Assembly: GCA_019787685.1 (NCBI GenBank) | Contig: JAHNUO010000041.1 | Coordinates: 62,001-126,000, forward strand | Source of the DNA: Chiua virens | Lineage: Eukaryota; Basidiomycota; Agaricomycetes; Boletales; Boletaceae | Length of the DNA stretch: 64,000 nt | Reading direction: 5' to 3' | Part shown: positions 1 through 11,500 of the stretch, piece after piece | Numbering within the stretch: position 1 is the first letter of the stretch | Layout: each line of letters begins with the position of its first letter | Notes under the pieces: generated by a model | What the model was told of the DNA's origin: nothing | The model's database searches: none | Seen by the model: the letters and a program-made list of their open reading frames with translations, nothing else | Position numbers and translations under genes: made by a program

Positions 1-3000
1 CGCTGCCGTGATCCCACATCCCAGCGCTGGCGTCTGCGGTCGATCCGACAGCGCAATCTCCTCCAGCTTGTTGAACACGAAACTTTCCGTGCCACCAAAC
101 CAAAACTTGCGCCCAAACAAGTCCGGCCGGTGGGTATTCTTGCCCTTGGTCGACGCGTAGAGATTTTCGGCCAACTTTTTCGCTTCCTCGGGTTGCATTG
201 CTGCATTCGATTGGAGGAGTAACAAGACGGCGTGTTTCATCCCCGCGCCGTAGATGCGCGAATAATTGAACACTTTTGCTTGGTCACGTGATATGCCCAA
301 GATACTAGCTGTCTTCGAATGCAAGTCCGTCCCCGCAACCTTGGTGCCCTCTAGGGTCATCCACCCAATCGCGGTGGCGCCGTGTAGCCCAAACTGCGCA
401 TCGCCCATACAGCTTGATATCCAGAGTTCCTCCGAGTCCACATCCGCTCCGACGATGGCATAGCCTGGCGGTGCGCGAACCATGGCCTTGAGCTCAGACC
501 CCACACGGTTCTTCTTTGCATTACTGGCCGTCAACCAAGTCTTCTCGATCGCACGACGAGTGACAGTACCCATGGTAATCACCTGTGGAAGGATCATACC
601 CCATTTGTTTTCGGAAGGCCGCGCAAACTGCATGTCCACCGGATCGTCCTGCCACACGACCATCTGATTTAATATTCGATCGCGCGCGCTGATCCAGTAA
701 CTGCACTGAGCGTTCATGTCCAATGCACCCTGGGCGTCATCCCCCGGGCTCTTCAAAGTTCCGTCTTGGGCGTACTTCATGAACGTTTTGGAGAGTGGAC
801 TCCCCACGTTGGCACTCTCGCCGTCTTTGTGAGGAAGCTTGTAAAATACAAACTGGTCTCGACTTTCCCCGTTTGTCATCTTGCACAGTGCCTGGTCGGC
901 AGGGTCCGAAAATACGAGCGGTTGCGCACGGGTGGTGAATCCGACGGTAGTTGGGACTCTAAACATCCATCCATGCTCCCTGGAATGAAAAAGCGGGTGG
1001 CCCAACCAGGACAGCCGGAGGAGGATCGGTGAAATGCGGTTTCGAACTGTGATGTCGAGGGTACCGGGTGGGAGGTCCTTCTTTGGTCTGGCAAGATCCC
1101 AATACCATTTCGGCCAGATGATTTGGGGTTTGGAATTTTTGGGGGTGGACGTCTGGGACGACTTTGTGCGGGGAGTGGCGAGGACAGGCTGCCAATCTAA
1201 TTGTCGTAACCAAGGGTCTTGTTCATAATCCTCCCCGTTTGCAAGAGACTTTGCCAGGTTGATGATGCGAGCTTCCAGTTCGGGGGTGCGTTCTCCGCTC
1301 GCAATGGCCAGAGCTAAGGGTATGTCTGATGCAATGAGGCGGCCCGCCTTGAGGTACGAAACACCGTGGGTTGGCCCGAGAACGGTCAAAATCTTCTTTG
1401 CGCCTGCACTGGGTAGCCGTGAAACCTCCCCGCCGCGAATAAAATGCCATTTTTCCGTCGTAGTGTACTGCAGGGGATAGCCATCGAACGATAAATTGAG
1501 CAGAATCGGCAGCACTCGGTTCACGTTACTAGCGCTGAAGACACCATCCCTGAGTGTATCGCGTAGCCAGACAGGCTGCTCGTCCGAGGACGGCCTAAGG
1601 ACTGTAGGTGTAGAGTCGAGATTCTACAAATCATCAGCCAATGAGCGATCGTGAGCAGAGTGCGACGTACGTTGTCATAGATACCTCTGGATTTTCTTGC
1701 GACTTTAGGGGTCCAGTCAAGCTGAGACAACCAAGGGTTGTCTCTCCAGGATTCGTCCTCCATCATGCCCTTCGCCTCCTCTGCAAGATCCACGAGATGT
1801 TCTTTGACTTTGCCTTCCAGTTCGTGGTAAGTGCGTTCCGCGTTGCGTAGGTACTCTTCCCATGATTCATTCACCGTTAGGAAACTCGTGCCCATGGTAA
1901 GCATACCAGAAAACGACACTGGACTCGGACATCGCTCGAGGAATGCGGGAAGGACTTGCGAAAAGACTCTGTGTGTCACGAAGACATCATTGGCGCAGTA
2001 CCCAAGGTAGTCCTGGATGCCGTCGAGAATGGCCTCTCTCGACGAGGTCATGAAATCCCCACGGATTTCCTTGTCGACATCGATGTTGCAATATAGCTTG
2101 GCTACATCCGCGAGGGCGTTGGCAGATGTGAGGTCTTCCCAGCGTTGCTGTGAGAGTTCAGCATCGCTCGCGTCAGCATCGCCTTCCTGGAGCTGAGGGA
2201 GACTCTCCTCAATCTCAGCGCGCAGACGACGGAGTTGGGCGCGCCGCGAAGCATCCGCCTCCGATTCTTCTTGCGAGGCAGCATCGCGCATAATCCCGAG
2301 AGCTGTTTCTATAGCCTCGGCGCGCTGTTCGATACGCGCGGCTTTCGCCTTGCGGTGTTTCATCCACGCCGGTCGTTGATGCGAGGATATACCATTGACG
2401 GCGACATGAAGCGACATCGTGTCCATGAACCGTGTCCGAGTGCCCGAGAGACTATACTCTTCGTGAATGCGCTGCCGGTCATACGAGACGTTGTGTCCGA
2501 CGACGACCCGTGGCGTTTCGGGGTCACCTAACGGTATCAGGTGTTGTACCTCCTCCGTCTCACACAACAGCCATGGTGATATCCAGCAATACCAAGCATT
2601 TTTGGAGGCCGCACAGGCGAGAACAGCGTATGGATGATACGGCGGCATCGTCTCCACGTCAAACACGAGCATCTGCTCGGGTTCGCCGTCATGTTCAGGG
2701 TATGCGACGTGTTCGCTGTAACTCGACCCGTCTGGGAGGTGGTAGTATTTGGTCCAGCCCGACTGGACGTCAAAGTACTCGGGCATGGGAGGCAGGGCGT
2801 CTTGCGCGAGTTGTTGGGCGAGGGATAGCCAGGGATGGGCACACTGCTGTCCGATACGATGAAAATGCTCGTCGATGCTCGTGCCCTGCAGTGGAGGAAG
2901 GGTGAAACCTATATCGGGGAGCACAGAGCCTTGCTTGGGGTCGAGACCGTGCATATGGAGGTGGTCGCGTGCGATTTGGACAAAGGCAGGCTCGGGCGGA

Positions 3001-3324
3001 GGAAAGGCGGCATGTTTGAATATTTGAGCATGCAACTGGCGCGAGAGCATTTGCACGCCTAGTTCGTTGCGTTTCACTAGGTGTCAGCGAGGTCGCGTCA
3101 GTCAGAGAAATAAGCTGCAAGAAGGACCTACTAGCGTGTCGAGCTTCCACTGTACCCGTTTCCTCGTTAGACTTCCTTCTCCTGGGGCTCGCCCGCTGCG
3201 CTGGAGGTTGATGGAGATGGTCATTTTCGCTCCTTTTGCCTGATTTTTGGCGGTGTGTGAGAAGTGGGGATGGAATGTGCAGTTTACGAGTGAGAGGGGG
3301 AGATGTTCGCAGGGTGTTCAACAT
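1..3324 (-). CDS. MIP1: Mitochondrial DNA polymerase gamma (Mip1), 5' part, truncated by window edge
   Basis: Replicative family A DNA polymerase of mitochondria, with proofreading exonuclease and polymerase domains. Three exons are visible: 3324-3132, 3076-1671 and 1623 to beyond base 1; the introns are 55 and 47 nt with GT..AG ends and all joins keep frame. The N terminus (MLNTLRTSPPLTRKLHIP) is basic and hydroxylated like a mitochondrial presequence; an in-frame ATG at 3354 is an alternative start. Exonuclease motifs are Exo I VFDVETMPP (about residues 202-210), Exo II GHNVSYD (about 258-264) and Exo III YCANDVF (about 424-430). Polymerase motif A is ADVDSEELW (about 415-450 nt) and motif B is RDQAKVFNYSRIYGAG (about 245-300 nt). 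Motif B has Ser where many Pol gamma proteins have Gly in FNYGRIYGAG. The reading ends at LGCGIT, so motif C lies outside. No lesions were seen. Confidence 0.95.
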
Positions 3325-3490
3325 CGATCTAGTCTCATGGGCGTGGGAATACACGAAGCATTCCTTCCTCTACACCGAACGCAAGACGATCAGTGTCTCT
3401 GTGCCGTACGGGACTTCCCTTTCGAAAACATTGTGTTTCTCACAGCCACTCGCAGTCATTGAGACAGTTCATGATTGAACTTGATTATAT
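3325..3490. promoter_or_regulatory. Upstream region of the polymerase gene
   Basis: Short non-coding stretch upstream of the minus-strand polymerase gene and before the plus-strand traces that begin near 3500. It presumably holds the polymerase promoter. I see no clear TATA box or other named element. Confidence 0.3.
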
Positions 3491-3506
3491 TACATAGGGG
3501 TGCCAT

Positions 3507-4924
3507 ATGTCATGGGTGCTACGAGATCCTTCGAGTCCTTGGTGGCTCATGGAATCTGAAATTCGATTCGCACTACGGGGCCAGCGACTCCTCTGTTCTC
3601 GAGTACTCTTGCCTCTCTTCTTCGTGAGTTCAGCCAACTTCAACGGTCCAACCCATTTACTTCCCGATGTGCAGGGAGAGGATCCAGGCGGTTATCATAT
3701 TCCATCCGGAACTCGAGAGGTGGAATAGACTCCATCTCGTTCATTGGGCGATCGACCTAGCACGGTCATCCTGCCGATGGGTAAGGTCATGCACGCAACA
3801 CTTCACGCTCAAAGCTTATGTGTAATATTCGAAAGTACGACGAGATGGTCGAAGCGTATGAGCGCTATGAAGAACATCTCGGTACCTTACATCCAGGAGA
3901 GTATCTTGTGCCGTGGATCAAACCCGAACGCAAAAATTGCATCAAATCGAAGACAAACTCAGATACTGGGGAGCCGATCGTGAAAAAAAAACTCTACTGC
4001 CATACGAGTATGTCCTAGACTGCAACTCCCTCGAGAACGACGTTTATACATGTGCGCCGACAGTACGAAGATCATGTGAGGGCGAATGAACGATACGAGA
4101 AGCACCTTCCAGCGACCCGACGACCTCATGATTTTCCTTTGCCTCCGGGATATGATCGCCGCTATACAGGTACACCGATCAGTGGTGAGCATTACTTTCC
4201 ACCAAATCCGATCAGTGCTGGGTATGCTGTTTTATTATTGTATCTCGTCTGTGATTTGAACTGCTGAACCCTATCCGGTACCAGGCATTGTACGACGCTA
4301 ATAGCCGCTTCCTGGGTGAAAAATATGAATTTCGTTCACCTGGGTCAGAGCTGCTTTGGTGCACCACACGGTACTATGGCCTCCCCCTAGATCAAGTATG
4401 TCAGCGTAGGAGATTTATACAATGGTGTTATTCCCCTCAGAGGAGAAAGTGGACCGGTATATTGATTCCTCTTCTTTATACTCGCCATGTCTTACAGCAT
4501 TTTCTTCTTCTCTAGCTCAATCAATTCAAGGATCCAGTTCGTCGTCTTGAGGAGTGGGGACGGGCGCATCCCGAGCGCAGTCGCTCGACGCAGAAGGAGA
4601 GCCCCTATTATCGAGAATCCCGTCGGAGAGCTGCTTGGATCATGGGATGAAGAACCGGGCTCAGCAGGTGAAGACGAATATGAGGATGACAATTTTCTAG
4701 TACCGGATGACGAGTTGGAGTCCGACGTCGAGGATTCAGCCCATGGTGAATATGATCATATGGACGAGGACGACAACTTTTTGGAACCGAATAATGATAC
4801 GTCAGAGTCGGGAAATGAGGGCTCGGATTACGGCGAAGAAGTTCAAGCGCATGAGATGAGTTCCAATCTCTTCGCCTCTTTGTCCAGATCGGTGAGTCAG
4901 GAGCTTCTTGCGTTGGTGTTATAG
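3507..4924 (+). pseudogene. Uncharacterised multi-exon gene, probably degraded
   Basis: Several protein-like segments lie on the plus strand, but no single clean splice model joins them. Two segments resemble each other: one around 3830-3920 (YDEMVEAYERYEEHLG) and one around 4065-4180 (YEDHVRANERYEKHL). Around 3930-4050 a better frame (EDKLRYWGADREKKTL) disagrees with its neighbours. A good 119-nt intron (GTATGT at 4397 to TCTCTAG at 4515) joins YYGLPLDQ to LNQFKDPVRRLEEWG in frame, but that frame stops at about 4648. Another frame (4560-4920) encodes an acidic segment with a short internal repeat (EDDNFLVPDD and EDDNFLEPNN). Either the gene has a frameshift or two overlapping exon models exist. 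I do not recognise the family; the short motifs around 3510-3600 are only vaguely like fungal F-box-adjacent proteins. Confidence 0.35.
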
Positions 4925-6875
4925 AAGGGATAGGTACTAGCAGTGCTGTTGGTCTCGCTTCAAGTTCTTTATGCCCGCCATATCGTATGTGCGTTTCTTT
5001 TCCTTATCAACGTCAACTGACTACCCCTCCACGAATAGCCGCTGGCGCACCCGAGCGTAGTTGGCCGGCAGGAGTGCCTGTTAGATGACTTACCAGGATC
5101 GGCAGGTGAAGACGCACATATTGCATGGCATCACTTCCTCTCTTTCCCTGGCGGCAGATCAATCCATTCTATCTGACTCCAAGGGAAGGAATGCAAGAAG
5201 CGATTTCCTGGCATGTTTCGCAGCGCTGAATGAGGGCGGGACTCAAAGAGCGTCGGGAAATTGACACAGACCGTATAGTGCACTGGAGCACCGAGAGATC
5301 GGTAAAGATCATATCTGGGCAAAGGCGCTTGAGTGTTGTGAAAGTGGAGATTGCTCAGGCTGCACTCGATGTACGTGAGTTTTGGAAACGATCAACCAAA
5401 AGGGATGACAAGAAGGATGAGCAGGAAAGAGTGAAAGAGAAGACGGATCAATCAGGCACTGATTGACGACGTTCGGGCCCAAGAGAGATCTAGAGGAATA
5501 GCAAACGTGGGACTTCAATTCGATGGGGAACTCAAGTAGTGCTACAGGCTGACTCTAAATTTATACTACCACACCAGGGACTCAGGAATAGGCATATGTG
5601 ACGTGGACGAAGGACAAAAAAACAGAGATGGTGACATTGGAGGGTGAAGACAAAGACCGTCACTAAGAAAGAAATAAAAAACATAAAAATGAAACATAGC
5701 GGGTGACTTGATCGAGGGAGTTCCAAACTTGAATTCGGTCTTGACCAGTAAAGACTTTTTTCAGGGTCAACCTTAGATTGAGATAATTCGAAGGGCTGGA
5801 GTCCAGACGTCCAAGCTTGGTATCGTAAGTATTGCCCAGATACGCCCTTAGCTGCACTGATATGTTACATAGTGCTGACGGCGGAACGGAAATGGATCGT
5901 CGTTGTTGGACTCAGAATCTCAGAACCAGACAGCATTGACAGACTTTTGGCTCATTCAAGTTTGCACACGGAAAGCAAATAACGTACGTATGATTTAGAG
6001 TCCAGACTAAAAAAAAGAACTTTAGCTAAGCATCGTGTCGTTTAATTATGTTCGACCACCAGGATCGCGTGTCGGAGGCTGGAAAAAGCACATTTTATTC
6101 GGTACGAAGTCTTTTAGTTCGGTGTGACTGCATGGACTCTAGTCTCTTGCTGCTTGCGGAAAGCTATTCGAGTTAGCGACCAAACAGCTCAACCGAGGGT
6201 CCGAGGGTCAAGCTTTCAAGCCTCAGGCCTGTATATATCCAACCGGAGCGGGTCCTCGAAGATTCAGAGTTCCATTGCAGGCACACCTGATCATTGACTA
6301 ATGCTTTCTCGTTCAAGGTTTCCGCAATGCATGGAAGCTCGACGTGTTACATAGTAAATTCAAAGCTATATTCAGCACGACCGTTGTCTCAGGGCACAGG
6401 TCCTTCGACTGTGGTCTCTGTATGTATCTAGGGTCATGACAAGCGTGACGTTAATCTTCTTTCGTTTAACATGAGCTTCGGAGCCATGGTAAGGTATTAC
6501 ATACACTGACAGATTAAGCTAATTCACAATTACGCTTCGACATCTTTGCTCAGGCTTGTGGACCCACGTTTTGCCATGTTCTTACATGAAACCATCACTG
6601 GACAAGAGCAAGGTCTCAGAATCGTTGCCTCATCCTACGGTTCCGAAGTACTCACTATATGAGTACCACTGGGATGGACCCAAGCGCTTTCACATTCCTG
6701 TTTGGCAACCCCGACAGACCACACTTTTTGTGGTGTTCGACGGCGAGTCGAGACACCTTTTTTCCACCGTACGTATCCTCTTATACTGCAGCAAGGGGTC
6801 TTTCAAAGATGCTCGATCCAATGTATGGGTGCGTCGTTATGGTGTCGACTCACCTGCTGAAATCTTGCTCATGCT
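4925..6875. other. Unassigned interval
   Basis: Only short open frames occur here. A minus-strand frame at 5131-5322 ends in SQIEWIDLPPGKERK, which resembles the end of the DUF6699 protein at 8702-9967 (GKIEWMGLAPGKNG), so it may be a remnant of such a gene. Plus-strand frames at 6556-6886 overlap in different frames around YHWDGPKRFHIPVWQP and may be a weak 5' exon of the following gene. I see no convincing gene, repeat or RNA. Confidence 0.3.
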
Positions 6876-8435
6876 ATGACCCTTGAGCAGGACATTCATC
6901 AACTGGGATCAGTCATGCATTCACTGAGAGGTCAAGTTCAAAGTACTCCTCCGAACGCATCTGCTCTTCCGAAGCTTACGATCGCATTCGAAGTTGTCGC
7001 TAGTCAAACTGCCTCCAGGTCGCCACTCGCCACCCTCGTCCTTCAGCCTCCAGCAAGTATTAAAGAGCTTCCCCGTAGTTCTATCAGCGTTCTGCTTGAA
7101 CGGGAGCTCAAATTGACCGGCGACAGCTTGTCCCTGGCATTGTCCTTCAGTCACTCAATCATGCTGTGTACTGCAATCGTTTCACGATCCCTCGAACAAC
7201 ACGCTATTCCAACTCATCCTGCTACTCGGATCGAACTGATTACCACACGCATTGTACGGGTCCTTCCACCCGGCACGAGCCGCCCAAGGATCACGAACGG
7301 GTATCTCCCTACAGAACTTCTTATAAAGACGTTCGAAGACACCGAATTTCGTAATAGCTGGCACGACGATCTCCTTTCATTCGCGCAAGTATGCCGCGCG
7401 TGGTCGTGCGCGATGGACGTCCTCCACGCCCGTTTAAGCTTCTCAGACGACGACAAGCCAAATCAATCCAGGCATCTCCTGGATGTGTATGCACTCGCAA
7501 GAGCTCTCAGCGAGAAACCCTTGCTAGGCGTCGGCTTCCGACACCTCAGCACGGACAATCTCGGGAAATCAGAGGATTGGCAGGACATTTTCACCCTCCC
7601 TTCATGTGGGAACCCAACCCGCTTCACGGCGGCTCTGATAGCCATCCTAGGCACCACGAAGAACGTGCGGTATTTGCACCTCAGCAAATTGGATGCGTCC
7701 CAGGCAGACGCGCTCTTCGCTGTCCTCCATAACCTTCGCGACGTGCACACGCTGTCAATCGGACAGGTGGAGGACCAACCAGTGGGAGGACTCATCAGGC
7801 AACATCGTGCAGACGGCACAACGCGCTTACTCAACGTCATCCAGCTCGCGCGTTGCATGGGAAGATGGCCAGCCCTCAAACTCCTCCGTGTGCACCACCT
7901 CCATCCCGGCATCCTCGGCATATGGCGGTTTGCGCTGCGTCCGCCCGCCTGCGCGCTCACCCAACTCACGATCAGCCGCTCACATATGGGCGACAAGGAC
8001 CTCGTGCATCTGTTCGCGTCCTCTGCCAAGACGCTCGAGCGGGTGGTGCTGGATAAGATCGAGGGGGTCACCAACGCCGGGCTGTCTGCGTTCCTACTCA
8101 CGATCTCGCGAAACGTGGTGTACCTGACCGTGCAAGACGTTGCCCTCCCCCCGATTCGGCAATGGGGAAATCTTGTGATTGGGCGCATAGAGAGGGCGTT
8201 GGACGTCGTCGTGGACAAGATGCCTCGGTTGCGCGAACTGAGGATCAGCGGTGACGTGGCGAGTGAGTTCATGCTGGATCGGAGATCCAAGACATTTGTT
8301 GCCTCTGACACAGCGGAGAAGACGCGGGTGCCGGTTGTTCGGTTGTGGCTAGAGGATGTGCCCAGGTTGTGCGGGTTCGCTGCGGATGAGAAATGGCCTG
8401 GCTGGTGTACGCCTGGCAAGGCTCCACGGCGCTGA
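6876..8435 (+). CDS. F-box protein with leucine-rich-repeat-like C terminus
   Basis: A 519-residue single-exon frame. Residues about 143-188 form an F-box-like motif (YLPTELLIKTFED, then FAQVCRAWSCAMDVLHARL), the usual Skp1-binding module of SCF ubiquitin ligases. The following 300 residues have regularly spaced leucine-rich segments (for example VRYLHLSKLDASQADALF and LRDVHTLSIG), as in the F-box/LRR-like proteins that are numerous in Agaricomycetes. The likely role is substrate recognition for ubiquitination; the substrate is unknown. The first about 130 residues are not conserved-looking, so translation might start later (ATG at residue 14) or upstream sequence might contribute an exon. 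The convergent neighbour is the DUF6699 gene, 266 bp away. No lesions seen. Confidence 0.75.
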   Translation: MTLEQDIHQLGSVMHSLRGQVQSTPPNASALPKLTIAFEVVASQTASRSPLATLVLQPPASIKELPRSSISVLLERELKLTGDSLSLALSFSHSIMLCTAIVSRSLEQHAIPTHPATRIELITTRIVRVLPPGTSRPRITNGYLPTELLIKTFEDTEFRNSWHDDLLSFAQVCRAWSCAMDVLHARLSFSDDDKPNQSRHLLDVYALARALSEKPLLGVGFRHLSTDNLGKSEDWQDIFTLPSCGNPTRFTAALIAILGTTKNVRYLHLSKLDASQADALFAVLHNLRDVHTLSIGQVEDQPVGGLIRQHRADGTTRLLNVIQLARCMGRWPALKLLRVHHLHPGILGIWRFALRPPACALTQLTISRSHMGDKDLVHLFASSAKTLERVVLDKIEGVTNAGLSAFLLTISRNVVYLTVQDVALPPIRQWGNLVIGRIERALDVVVDKMPRLRELRISGDVASEFMLDRRSKTFVASDTAEKTRVPVVRLWLEDVPRLCGFAADEKWPGWCTPGKAPRR

Positions 8436-8701
8436 TGATACTATGGCTTGCGCGGGGGCAAACAGACTAAGGAGAAAGCATGATGTTATGAATGTTACTA
8501 CATCACTTTTGACTATACCTTGGTGATAATACCCAAACTCTTCTAATTCGAGAAACAATGCGTTTCTGACCAGCGATGTTGGAAAGTTGTAATACATGGC
8601 ATGTACATGAACTAGATGTCGTTATTGTGAAAAGAGAAAGACAAATCAAGAAGAAAAAATTGCGGGCGAAGTAGCTCGTCCGTGAAGGACATCCAAAAAA
8701 T
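8436..8701. terminator. Convergent 3' intergenic region
   Basis: Gap between two convergent genes, moderately A/T-rich near 8590-8700 and presumably containing both polyadenylation regions. No discrete element can be assigned. Confidence 0.3.
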
Positions 8702-9967
8702 TTAACCCGTTTTCAAACGCCACATCCCGTTCTTACCCGGGGCCAAACCCATCCACTCAATCTTTCCGCGAAGGAAATCGACCCGCTTCACTCCCTCTAG
8801 CCTCTCTTCTTCGTGACGACAACGTTCAAGATATGCACGCGTGAGGACGCCTCTATCTTCTTCATCCAATTCGTTGTTGTAAAAGTCGTACTTAGATATC
8901 TGTTTGTTCAGCGCGGCGAAGAGCTGCTGGAAGAAGTCTGCCAGGGAGATGTATGGAGCGCCATTCGCCCTGATGTCGATGTACCATGGCATACGCGGAT
9001 GATAGAGCCGCATATATTGAGTATGGGGATGTGTAACAGAGTGGTCCATATCGTTCGCCAGCGGAGGACGATCCAGCTCTCGGAATACGAGTGTCAGGGG
9101 TTCGCGGCGTAAGTCATATATAGTAAGTGGACGGGACTTGCTGTAGCGGACGAATGGATGGAGATCCAGTTTTGCACTATCAATAATATCTGCAACTACA
9201 GCATGGTGAATACGCGCGGGTTCCTGAAACAAAAGAAACGCTGACTAACCATCCAGATTCCGGGCGTTGCTGGGTTTGCTGCGGAACATGGAGGCGAAAC
9301 CCGATTTGAATTTGAAATCGTGTCTCCACTGCTGGGGGCGTTCGTGATACATTCCCTGCGGGATCTGACTCGGACCGCTGGAGGAGGTCGAGTGAGAGAA
9401 GGACGATGAGGGAGTATGCATATCGGGTGCGCGGGGCGCAAACAAATGGACGTCTGGCATCTTAGTAGGGAGATCCAGGGGGGATAGGTCTCCCCCAGAC
9501 GGCCACTGAATGTGCTTGTGTATAGAATGCGACCTCTTTCGGGCGCCTCCTGGCGATGGGTTGGGCAAGCTGTGTGTTCTGCGGGAAAGCGCAAACGGAT
9601 CGTACGATTGGGCCTCTGGGTGGATGGGCTGATGGGGGATGTATGGACTCGGCGCCGATTTCTGCTGATAAGCTGCAGCGCCATGGTACTGGTGCCATCG
9701 GGCATGTGAATCCTGTGGGCTAGGGAAGGTATAATTGCTGTGATTGCATGAGCAGTCTGAGTAGTTGAAACTGAAATGTGAAACGTACGGTTGGGGGTAT
9801 GGTGTACCCCAAGGGTATGTGGGTGCAGCGGGGGGTGCAGTATGGGGCGCTTGGAGAGTGGGCATAGTCGCTCCTGTAGGTGGGGGGATAATGCGCGGGG
9901 CGTCAGACCTATCGTTTGCGTCAACCAGGGGGGGCATGGAGTCCCAAGAAACCCATGGGCTTCCCAT
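8702..9967 (-). CDS. DUF6699-domain protein with long disordered N terminus
   Basis: Two exons: 9967-9250 and 9189-8702, joined across a 60-nt intron (GTTAGT..TTGCAG) with a split GAT codon. The product is about 400 residues. The first about 240 are rich in Pro, Ser and His and look disordered. The C-terminal domain runs from LDLHPFVRYSKSRPLTIYDL through MPWYIDIRANGAPYISLADF to GVKRVDFLRGKIEWMGLAPG, the pattern of the fungal DUF6699 family (hydrophobic core, a Pro-Trp strand, a late RVDFL and W/F-Gly-Leu motif). The molecular function of this family is not known. A shorter 26-nt intron model is possible in the sequence but implausible. The nearest ATG (9967, MGSPWVSWDS) was chosen as start. 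No lesions seen. Confidence 0.75.
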
Positions 9968-11500
9968 TGTGTTCGACCCGTATAACAGAGGATAAAGAGG
10001 GAATGAGCTTGACTCCGTCGGAATGAATTGGTATCAACTGTTCGAGATGTGTGAGGCTATGATGGCAGCGGTGCACCGATAGTCCGTGACCCAGCTGTTC
10101 TGGATCAAACCGATAACAAATGGCCTAGTCGCACTCTTCCGAATAGTGGACGTGCTGTGACAAGGTTTGTTGAACAGCCAATCCTAGATGGCCATTGGAG
10201 ACGCTGATCAAATTGGCGGGTTCATTCTCAAGCTGTGCAACTGTGACTCGATATGAGAGTGTTACTCCTTCTGCTGAGCACACCAAAAAAGGCAACATGT
10301 CACGTCATAAGCCGGCCGCCGTTTCGCAAGTTGCAACAAGTTCGACAACCATCCTTGCTGGTTACAGATAATCATGCAGCATCTCAGCGGCCGTTTATCT
10401 GATGAGAGCTAAGTATTCTGACATTTGAAAAGATTCGTCAGCTGGTTGCCTAAAGGGTTTATCTCTAACTCGCCTTCCGTTGCTGCTGTCGACCCAGAGA
10501 TAAACCATTTTCGTGGACGCGTATGTGCTATTTTTGATCCGCGGTGATGACAATGGAACTCCTCCCTCCGAGCCCGCCTCGGAGAAGCATCAGAATAAAG
10601 TACGCTCCAGTAAAGTCATTGACGAATACTCACCACTCGAAACAGCATCTCTCCTTCATGATATTGAAGGATTGCGAGGACCACCATGTGGCATCCTTCC
10701 TCAATCAAGTTAATCGGCCCAAGAAACCTTACCGTAACCCGTACGTACTGGTATGAGATATGGTTAAAGACACCCTTGCTTATGCCGCGCACTTGGCATC
10801 GTCTAGATGGTTTCATTGGTCACCCAGAATAACTTGGGTTCTTCCGCTGTGCGCTACGCTTCCCTAACCCCGCTCCTCGGTGCCTGGATCGATCTTGCGA
10901 CGGGATTTGCAAATACTGGACGGGAAATGAACGATGCACGACCCATTAGGGTTTCTTGGTCTGTGTGATCTCAACAAAAATAACATCATCACTGAAAACA
11001 CGCTTTGGATTAATACCCCTCGAACGTGCTTTCCAACCAATCACAAGTCGAATTCAAGGGTGCGTTGATGTGCGTAAGCGTGTGAGCTAACAACACAGAC
11101 GAGCATCGAAGTTGTATTGTCCCATTTAGGTCATCCGAAGGGGGAACGCATTATTTATTTCAACATGACCGAGAACGTTCGCCTACAGAAAGGTATGAAA
11201 AAGGTATGAAATTTTGAGTTGTTCCCATCGCTATGGGTACAACAAAGCACGATGCCTGTGACAATGGTCAAATTCGAGAGAAGGTCGCCACCAGAATGTG
11301 CATATTCCCTCAAGACTGGCCAAGTATCGAAGACGTCGTGTCACAAGCGCCGCATCAGACCAAAGATCATCGACATCGGGCGACTCGAAGGACAGACCAA
11401 AGGTGCCCATGCGCTTCACTTGATCGGGGGCCTTACTACCCGCTACTCACTGTATGTACAAACACTATCTTCCATATAAAAATGATGTTACTCTTCTGTA
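9968..11500. other. Intergenic interval with a possible phosphoglycerate kinase fragment
   Basis: No intact gene is visible. Plus-strand frames at 10513-10756 are unrecognised. At about 10972-11215 two short segments, DLNKNNIITEN and SIEVVLSHLGHPKGER, are separated by an intron-like GTGCGT..ACACAG. They resemble the N-terminal part of phosphoglycerate kinase, where a VDFNVP..ITNNQRI segment is followed by VVLxSHLGRPxG. The glycine-rich and catalytic parts of PGK are absent, so at best this is a small relic. Confidence 0.3.

Noticed and set aside
5131..5322. Minus-strand DUF6699 pseudogene
   Set aside because: Only the last about 12 residues resemble the family; not enough to annotate as a feature of its own.
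9190..9249. A 26-nt intron ending at TTTCAG in the DUF6699 gene
   Set aside because: Too short to splice, and it gives the wrong frame; the 60-nt alternative is in phase.
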